From positions 1,078,170,930 through 1,078,234,929 of the forward strand of contig NC_056732.1 in the NCBI RefSeq assembly GCF_019279795.1: DNA of 64,000 bases, read 5' to 3'. The position numbers and the translations under genes are program-made. Source of the DNA: Protopterus annectens (taxonomy: Eukaryota > Chordata > Ceratodontiformes > Protopteridae). This document shows, in pieces, positions 55,383 through 64,000 of the stretch. The notes beneath the pieces are model-generated. The model saw nothing but the letters and a program-made list of their open reading frames with translations. It made no database searches and had not been told where the DNA came from. Positions within the stretch are counted from its first letter, which is position 1. The number at the start of each line of letters is the position of its first letter.

Positions 55383-56877
55383 GCTCCCACGGACTGACAC
55401 CCCTCCCCACCTGCACACAGTAACATGGATGGCACACAAACACGACTACCTGTAAATTGTGATGTATAGGTGGCCCGCTGTGGAATCCTACATAGGCAGC
55501 CCTCAAACATTGTGCACGCAACAGCCATGGGAACACGGAACTGTCAACACCTGAACAGTAGATGCGCCCATCAGCATCTGTCGGTGCTGTGTGTATAGGT
55601 TCCAGGTACATCGGTAGGTACATGCCCGATTGTCAGAGGCAAAACACCAAACGAGGCAAACAGTGACACCCTTCGCCACAACATTGAGTAAGCAACTGTC
55701 GCATACTGGAGCAGAGACAATCGTGGGAGTACATGCCGCGTTACTGAGGGGCTCCACAAAATGTAATCATGGATGTAGTGTCAAGGCATGGGATGTACCC
55801 ATGACAGGCAGTACTCACCCCGGCATGCTGCATCCACGGTCGTATGAAGGTGTAGCAAATTATTGGGTGTACCTAATTGTGATATGCATACCCAGTGCTG
55901 GAGTACAGCCAGTAAACATCACATGGACATACCATTAACTGGATCCATCAAGTTGTAAACTAACGGAGTCATCCATGTGAGTGTAGTGTGGAGTAACTGC
56001 ACATACAAATTGACATAATTCGTGTACAACCCCCAGATGTCCAAGTGGTACATGCAGTGACTGTCGTGCATGTTCCTGGTCCCACGTCCCGCAAGGGATG
56101 TAACATAATCCCGACAGCACGGGTAATGCAGTCCGGATGCAGGTCATCAGAATATGTGTAGCACACATTAGCGGGAATAAGCGTTGCCCACAGCTGGTAA
56201 GCGATGTTTAAATATGACTATACGGATATGCGTGAAACAGGGCTAAGTGTCACCGACCACTGCGCAGATCACGGTCGATGATGTACAGAACAGGTGACAC
56301 CAGCATTAGTCACCCCTGAACAAATAGCGCCTGCTCTGAAGGGTAAAATGACCACTGCCAGGAGTGGAACAGGCAGTCATGTACACAATCACCCAACACT
56401 ATTGCTAGGCAAGATGTACGTATGATAGGGTTGCCACAGTTCAAATGACCAATGTGGGACATACGACAGATGTCAGCAGGACAACACACACCCGGCCAGG
56501 ATGAAAACCAGAATGACAGTGTTTTGCATAGATAAAAAGCTTATAGTTTAGTAATGGTCGCAGGTACGTGTTCCGTGTCCTGTAACATGTAGGTGGGTCA
56601 GATACAGAATAAGTGTGTCATGCAACTATGACATAAACTATAGGGAATATGTTTGTCCCAAAGTCGCAGGACATTTGCTATGTTCACAAATATTTCGCAG
56701 GACACAACTGCACAAAGAGGGATTGTCCCTCGCAAAGTGGGATGGGAGGTAATCTTAACCTATGGCAGGTGTGTAATGTGACAGGTACTGACACAAACAT
56801 GCGGAGTCTAGGAAACAATATACACTGACAAACACACAATGAAAGGTGTAGCGTGCCTGTCACCACCCCTGTCCGAG

Positions 56878-56950
<73 letters not shown>

Positions 56951-59949
56951 TATATATATATATATATATTTATATATCTACAAATATATATAATACAGAT
57001 AGAAAGGGCAATAGTGTGATATATGTCGATATACAAGGGGTCACTGGCATCTGCAAATATATAGATAGGTCGACAACATTCTAAACACCTTTGAGGTACA
57101 AATAAAAGGATACCGCCAACTATGGAATGTGTCACACACCGACACATGTAACCAGGAGGATGAGAGACAGAAAGAACACAGTACTGGAACAGTAGAACCG
57201 CGAGCAATAGGACAATAGTAAGGACATGTAGTCACCGCTGTCGGCGGTGCGGACCACATAGGTACCATGTACAACTGTGGTTGTGTGTGATGTAGCCTGT
57301 GTATGTGTGTGATGAGGGTGCCATTTGTGTTCCAGTGTGACTAAAGTGTGTCGTGTGTGTCCGCATAGTGTGTCTGTAGGTGTCAACTCGGAGGTAGATG
57401 ATTACGGTAGGTGCGGGTATAGCTATCCGTAGTCATGCGGTAAACACCTGTCCCACATTGGGCAGGTGTGTCCTGACATGAAACATTAGAAAGGGCACCT
57501 GTCCATGAGTGTAGGGCATTAGTATGTCCCACATAATATGCAATAGTTGCAGGAAATACTCATGCCTGTATGTAAGAAATGGAAATGTTACATGCAAACC
57601 GATAAGTAGTGAAGGACCAAGAACAATAGGTATGTAATGAAGATAAAAGTATGTGCTATCCTGTGTACTGACCGTGGCCATATGTCAGCCTGTAAACACC
57701 ACTGTGTGACCCGCAAGTGTCCAACTATGGCTATATGAAAAGGTGGCAAGCCATGTGACAGAGGGTCTGACACCAACACCACTGCAATGACTGCAAATAT
57801 CTGGGGCAGACATACACGGGATGGCGTTCATTTACAAATATCCCTGCACATATCGCCGTACATCCGGAGGTATGGAAGTATCAACCGCACCTGCATACCA
57901 TATTGAAACCAATTAACAATGGCCCACAGTAAATTCCCATAATAGAAGTCTATTAAGTGATAGCACTGTAATTAGGGAAGGGGCCCACACACATATATAT
58001 GGACTACATAGAAATGCAAGCCCCACAAAACCATATATGCTATGTACACCCGCCTACATCCCCCACACTGTAAACAATAGCAATACAGACCGTAACCACA
58101 GCCCAAACATCTAGTTAGTCAATTACATCTGCTGAACCGTTGACATGCCTTGTGAGAGACATTTAAAGGCGCCATGCAAAATTGTATCCGTCGTATAACG
58201 GAACATATGGCGATGTTACAGGTGTTTGCAATAGTCCTTTATCAGACGGGTGGGATGACAGGTACAGTCACAGGTAGAATCACACACAATCCACGGAGGA
58301 CATGACCCCAAAATAGACTTGGCTCTACACAAAGCAGTTGCAATTACACACAACAAAACACAATACAGGCCGTATCCCTGAAGGCAGGGCAAATGGCCAA
58401 CGCCCAGGTGGAGAATTCAATTATACCCCACTGCTGCCGCGTAATTGGGAATGGAGTAGCTGCACAGCTGAAGTGCATGTAATTAGTCACACCGGACCAC
58501 CAATTAGCGGCAGTAAACCACATGTTGCAGGTATAGACGTATATAAGGATGACTTGCCAGATATGCAAACTGTATGCTCATACCGTATAACAGTTGAAAG
58601 AGTGATACAGAGGAGCGAGATAGAGATGAAACACCAGAACAATATCAAGGTATGTATAACACTAACTGTATGTATAGTATGTTCTGAATTACGTAATGTC
58701 AGTGTATGCATAACCTGGTTTGCAGTAATTAACAGTGTCCGCCATGCATAAAGTGGGGAATGGTATTTATGTAGTGATGTCTCGCTGATCGTACTAATGC
58801 TTGTAGAAGATGTGCGTCAAGCAGTGGGCCACACGGTAAACAGCACAGACACCACAAGGGATGCAACATGACGGCATTAAACAGAACAATGTCATACGAC
58901 CCGCCGTCAGTGGCAGGGTATATCCAATAAGTACGTGCCATAGCAGGGGATAGTATATGTAGATATACTGTAACAGTATGCATGTGTATGGGCATATAAC
59001 ATCAATGACATGTCTAAGGTGGTCCCTCTGTACAAGTAATGGTTGAATTATGGGATACCATGTAAAACGTGTAATGTATAGTACAGTAGATTGATACATC
59101 AGATATGTTACACAGGAGAACAGGCATATGATGCATAACAAAGGTATTATATAATGATGTGAGTAGTATGTAACTAAGATATGTATAAACAGTTATGATG
59201 AAATAACTATGTACTCCACTCTGTGCATTTGCAAAGGACGCAAACATTACTCCCATACTAGAATAGCAGAAGAGATGTAACAGACAAACATGAACATGAC
59301 TGGCGTGTACAATAACAGTAGACATATGGCCCGTAGTCATGGGACATTGTAATAGCATGACAGCCAATCTAACTGGAAGGGCTATACCAGTAACCATGCA
59401 CAAAGGACATGTAATAGCTGCACAGGTTCATAGTGGTGTACCATGCAGTCTGGGAAGTCAATGTGTAACAACAACTACAGTGTGCACGCCAGTGGTGCCT
59501 CTCCAGGGTAGTGTCCTGTGAACAGAAGAGCCATGTGTAACCTGCATCACTGCACAGTACAGCCACTGCAGTGATCCCTGGCATACATGTGTCCACCATC
59601 CAGCAAGCGAGGTATCACATGAACACTGCTACTGACTGTCCATGCGTGATGTACATAGGAAACATGTCCCAAAGCATGGTGAGTGTCCGGTCTGGGAATG
59701 CAACCCCCAAGCACATGCCACACACAGTCGCGTGTGTGCACATATCCATCAGCATCATGGTCATAGTGGCTATTGTGTATGTCGTGTATGCGGAATATAT
59801 CCAGAAACATATTTGCAGACATGGGCCCTGTCTTTGCAGCAGATGTCACCCCTGAGTATGTAGTCTGCAAATGTGTACAGATGTGGTGTCTGTACATAAG
59901 CCGCATATGTTACCAGCTCTAGCTCAATAAACATCATGGCATTTTAATG
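55383..59949. other. Long TG/CA-rich noncoding stretch downstream of transposase
   Basis: About 4.6 kb unlike the AT-rich left side of the window: rich in ACATG, TGTG and CAC motifs with dispersed CpG. A TA microsatellite lies at 56883-56968. Many overlapping frames of 60-130 codons exist on both strands, but none shows conserved motifs. It could be the body of a very large Harbinger-type element or an older mobile sequence. Confidence 0.5.
56883..56968. repeat. (TA)n microsatellite
   Basis: TA repeats interrupted by a short ACACACACA segment at about 56941-56950. Confidence 0.95.
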
Positions 59950-62600
59950 TTGGGGGTATGTAAAGCTGTTGTGTAAGGTACACCCTACGCAGGGTGTTGT
60001 ACCCGTGGATGTGTGTATACGTCCGGTGTTCAGAGGTACAATTGGTGCCTATGTACCAGCTACACACCCAGGACAGTCATGTGTGAACACGTAGAAGGAT
60101 ATCCATGCCACAGTGGCAATGTGGTAATCACAGGAGTGTGTGCGACATACATGTGTCTTACACACATGTACAATGCAACATGTATGTATGTGATAACCAG
60201 TGGGAGGATGATGTACTGCAAAGGTGATGTTCACACCAAGTGTCATGCAGGTAGAGGCCATGATGTTCATATCAGTATCTGTCACAGTGACACCCATATG
60301 GATGGGGTCTGTATCAATTGGTGGAGCAACAACGATGCTGGGTATGCAGTGGTCTATAAAGCTAGGCAGGGAAGTCCCCTCAGTGGTAGCCTGTACCTCA
60401 GGGAAGCATATACCGAACATGAGGGTCCCATGACTGAGGACTGTGGTAAGCCAAGTGTAACTGGATTGCAGTATGTGATTTGGTATCCCACCCTCAGTGT
60501 GTGTGTCCTGTCCATTAGCCACATTGCATAACATCCGGAGACATATGTTGGGATGTGCAGGTGGATGTGTATGTAGTCAATACCAGAATAGAGAACGGTG
60601 CTGAATGGCAGCAAGAGGACAATGCAGGCTGTGTGGACACCCGTGGCATCATCAACAACTCTGGCAACTGTAGGAAAGGTGTTCAACAGGTGTAGGAGGC
60701 ATGCTGTGGCCCCAACAAGACCAACCCAGCTGGCATCAAAGGACTGGAGCACAACAGAGACTCAACGAATAATATCCATGATGATGTGCCCTATAGCCGT
60801 GCATAACAGACCAGTGAGGTGTGTAGAGCAATAGTCCCAGTCGTGCAGTGTGGCGCTACCTGTGAGGTGTTGCTGTGTGCCAGTCAGGGGCCACAATGTC
60901 TGGTACAAGGCTATTACTGAATATGGTGTCCCAGTGGGGAGACATGCTGTTCAGAGTTCTGTGGACATCACAGCCTGGGATATTGCAGGGTGACAAGGGG
61001 CCTGTGTCCTAGGACATATAGAGTACAGGTCAGTACTGTGTAGGTGTGACTGAAGGTACACCTCAATGTACCTGAAAGGAATGTGGCCCTGCAGGGAGTG
61101 AGAGGGAGTAATGTTAGCAATAAAGCCATCAGACAGGATGTTGCCAACATCAACTGTTACTGTCATGTTCCAGAGTGACAGTTGCATGTGTGAGCAGATG
61201 TGGGTATTGCATACGACTACTGACATACCACCATAATGCCCTTCAGAATGCGTCGTAGTAATGTGTATGTAGATAGTTATGGTGTATGTGATATGGGATC
61301 CTGTGGCCCTACCGAGGCTGACCAGTGATTCACCCCACCCATGGGAATGTACACCACTGTGTAACAGCCCCCACTTGTTGTTGTAAAGTATGTCCGTGGG
61401 ACTGCACCCCCAGAGTGTCTTCTGTATTCTGGTGTGTACCTGCATGGCTCTGTGTGGAATAGCATGAACCACATTGTCGTGTACATGCTATTGAAGTGCA
61501 CTGGGGTATGTCTCAGCATTTGCATGTGCATTGTCCACCTGCAGGTGTGTCACGACAACAACTACCGCTGTCATACGACATCTGTAGTTGGTGTTGTAGT
61601 ACTCATCTACTGTGTATGCCGTGAAGTGTGTGGTGCCGGAATGTGGCTAACAAGGGTGGGTAGCAGATGTTCAGATTCCACCAATGAGGGGATAACCGCA
61701 GGTGTCGAACAGCAGTCATATGTTGGTAGTGTCCATGTCAAGGATACTGTTGGTCTTGGAGGTGGTGTATGGGTCGAACCAGCTGAGCGGAGGTTATGAC
61801 TCATGCACAGTGTACGCCTAATGTGTCAGTACATGTGCGGCTATCACAGTTAGGTGTGGGTTACTGTCAGTCTCACATTAGTAGCAGCAGTAGTTCCGGA
61901 CACAGTCATATGCACGTGGAGCACCTGTGATGCATTGTGCGAAGTAACCAGCCGGGATGTGTGTACAACATAGTGGAATATGGGGACGCCTCAGCTGTGG
62001 GTGTGCCAGTCCAGGTACGTGCCTGAGAGGTACGGTCTGTCTATACCCAGTCATTGCAGGTGTGCTCTGCAGAGCCAAGAGGCAGAGATATTGCAGTGGT
62101 GCAGTATCAGGTGTGCCTTGCCTGTGTGCGTCACAGAGGATGATGTCAAGCATTGTGTGACATGACCACATGCTTCGCTAGCCTGTTTCCATTCTGGTGG
62201 TGACTGTTATTGGGCACTGTGCAAGACAGGCAGTATAAAAGCAGCAAGAGTCCAACATGCGATCCGTACTCCCAGGGCTGACAGGTGCAGGTCAACTGTG
62301 CCACAGCATCATGTTGTTTGGCTGGGTCTGTCAAAGTGGACGTATACTAGATGCCTGTGGAATAACAGCAGAAGCATGGACAACTGTTGGGAGTGACACA
62401 GTCACTCGTAGTACAGTGGTAACAGGTCCGGATGAACGCAAAATGCTTCCCAGGGCGTGGACCACACCAGCAGGGTGACAACACTGGTGGGCTATTGCAT
62501 GTCCCTGCACATGTAGTCTGTGCCCTGAGTGACAACGTCTGTCACACAAACATGGAAGGGGAGTCACATCGTACCTGCTGACTTGTGGCATGTTTGCATA
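59950..62600 (-). mobile_element. Very diverged collinear CR1 relic (copy G)
   Basis: Anchors match copies C and F in order. TAGAAGGATATCC then TGCCACAGTGGCAATGTGGT (60090-60123) matches 44057-44098. GAAGCATATACCGAACATGA (60403) matches 44387. GTTCAGATTCCACCAATGAG (61669) matches 292. CCCAGGGCTGACAGGTGCAG (62270) matches 1013. TCTGTCACACAAACATGG (62538) matches 1270. On the minus strand 60354-60752 still shows an RT outline: LLNTFPTVARVVDDATGVHT, MLMDRTHTLRV-type (AMWLMDRTHTLRVGYQI) and GLPQSSVMGPSC. Between anchors, similarity is low and changes favour TG/CA-rich words. It may continue into ORF1 toward 63.4 kb, but I cannot verify that. Confidence 0.72.
60354..60752 (-). pseudogene. RT relic of CR1 copy G
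   Basis: A 132-codon open frame that aligns with the CR1 RT palm: SFDASWVGLVGATACLLHLL (for TQFGFVKGRSCLLNLV), VVDDATGVHTACIVLLLPFS (for AVDEGKVVHTAYLDLDKAF), VSGCYAMWLMDRTHTLRV (for ITRWVANWLTDRTHSVKV), LGLPQSSVMGPSCSVYASLR (for SGVPHGSVLGPLLFGIYFSE). The first catalytic Asp (in LDLDKAF) is gone. It is open by chance or by biased decay, not function. Confidence 0.68.
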
Positions 62601-64000
62601 GGTTATGTTGCAAAACCAGTTACTGGACAGCAGGATGTAAGTGACTATCGCCTTGTGTAGCCTGCTGAGTGGAACAGCAGTGTGACTGCTGACAGTCACC
62701 TAAGACAGGTATGTTGAGTATGTTATGACACCCTATTGGCTGTATGTGATGAGCACACGTGTCTGTGGGCTATAGGTTGGTGGGGTTGTGTTTGGCGATG
62801 TGGGCTGTTGTTGGTGCCCACACAGAGTATGGAGGGGTACTGTACAAGGTGTCTCCATATGTGTGGCCTGTGGTGGGGATCATGTGGGACCATGTGATGT
62901 GTGGGGTGTGTTGCCAATGTTGCACAACCCCACATGACTGTCAGGTGCAGTCAGGGTTGGTGACAGTATAACCCCCAGCAGGGCTGCATATGTGCATCTC
63001 CCACAGGCTGTACTGTTGTATGCTGGGAGGTGTGCATTGACTGTGGACATGAGAATAGCTCTATTGCCACATGTACAACATAGTCATCATAGTGACAGGC
63101 AATAGCACTGGTACGTGCCAGTTGGACATGCCTGTATATAAGTGGTACGTGGCAGGTGGACAGGCCGTAGAAACCACCATGTCTCACGAGGTATGTGAGT
63201 GATGTGTGTACGACAGCTGTTGTACAGTTATCAAGCTGGAAATGTATGAACAGACAGTGTACCTGTGAGGACTGGTGTGAAATGGGTGCTAAACTAAGCA
63301 GTAGCTCATAACGTGCCAAGAAGCTCTGAACAAGTGCTGAGCATGCCCACACATTACAGATAGGGTGTTGTATACTATCAACCCACATATGTTGACAACA
63401 GTCATGATTGGTGGCACCGCATCAGAACACTGCCGGGTATGGTCTGCAGGTTCATGAACCATTATCAATGTAAATGTTAGCAGTACAGATGTACAAGACA
63501 GTATGGATGTTCGGCTACAGATGCCTATGTATGTCACAGGAGTGTTCTACTAGTGGCCTGTTGACAGACTCACAACTACCAAAGGTGCTACAGTGACGTG
63601 CATATCACATGGTGTCAGCTACAGTAAACCAGGGTTAATGTGTTGTACCCCCCCGCATTGTAGCCCATACCACACAGACAAATGTCAGCCATCTGTGTAT
63701 GTGATGATGTGAATGGCCATGACCTATGGGCAATTGTTGTCACAGTGTTGTGAACAACATACAGAATGGGCTGTGTGTGTGATGTGTGTGACATATGTGC
63801 ATATTCTGGTGGATGATATCAGCAATGACACCAGTAGGGGAATACCCCCGTACCCATTAGGAAACACCTAGGCTGTGGTCAACAGTATGGACACTGTGTT
63901 AGAGATGGTGTAGTGCAGTACACCTCCCTGAGCTGGAGACATCTCCCTGGCCCTTTAGGTAGTCATCCGAGGTACCAATGACATGACAGGGTGGTATCCA
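62601..64000. other. TG/CA-rich noncoding stretch to the window end
   Basis: Same texture as 55.4-60 kb. By position it could hold the 5' part (ORF1) of the CR1 relic, but no anchor convinced me. No coding region, RNA gene or Harbinger right terminus was found before 64000. Confidence 0.45.

Noticed and set aside
58338-58751. 137-codon plus-strand frame downstream of the transposase
   Set aside because: No recognisable domain, biased composition like its surroundings, and a similarly long antisense frame.

Overview
This window is repeat-dominated vertebrate-type nuclear DNA. There are no operons and no host exon I can defend. The mix points to a large-genome, non-mammalian vertebrate (fish-grade, lungfish or amphibian): CR1-group LINEs whose ORF1 carries an esterase, a fish-type RTE LINE, Gmr1-like gypsy elements with SCAN-like Gag, a PIF/Harbinger transposase, tRNA-derived SINEs and long CA/TA microsatellites. 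I cannot name the species.

Layout. 1-1326: 5'-truncated CR1 (minus). 1914-2286: foldback MITE abutting a 5'-truncated RTE LINE (2287-4717, minus). 4.7-8.2 kb: old SINE fragments, a 26-27-bp minisatellite and unassigned DNA. 8205-12944: 3' half of gypsy copy 1 (minus), whose LTR holds a SINE with a 15-bp target duplication. 12945-25890: a nested stack made of a CR1 (minus) split by a LINE-2 fragment, and a long LINE-2 copy (minus) split by a MITE (8-bp duplication), a near-full-length CR1 (plus, 16.74-21.55 kb) and a solo gypsy LTR (5-bp duplication). 26.6-31.06 kb: small LINE relics and unassigned DNA. 31065-37526: gypsy copy 2 (minus), the most informative element. 37527-42590: two CR1 copies head to tail (plus). 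43405-45693: another CR1 (minus). 46-52.7 kb: LINE tail, SINEs, microsatellites and an old CR1 C-terminus. 52725-64000: a block of distinct TG/CA-rich texture with a Harbinger transposase gene (one in-frame stop) and a very diverged but collinear CR1 relic (about 59.95-62.6 kb).

How the parts relate. The gypsy elements place integrase upstream of reverse transcriptase, the Gmr1 arrangement, and Gag, integrase and RT-RNase H share one frame in copy 2. The SINEs end in a tail resembling the RTE LINE's 3' end, which suggests the RTE machinery mobilised them. LINE-2 carries a 2A-like motif just before its endonuclease. Every coding region seen is interrupted or truncated; the Harbinger transposase is closest to intact.

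LINE-2 is a working label for a second Jockey-superfamily LINE that I could not place in a clade. Family calls rest on motif reading only; no database search was possible.
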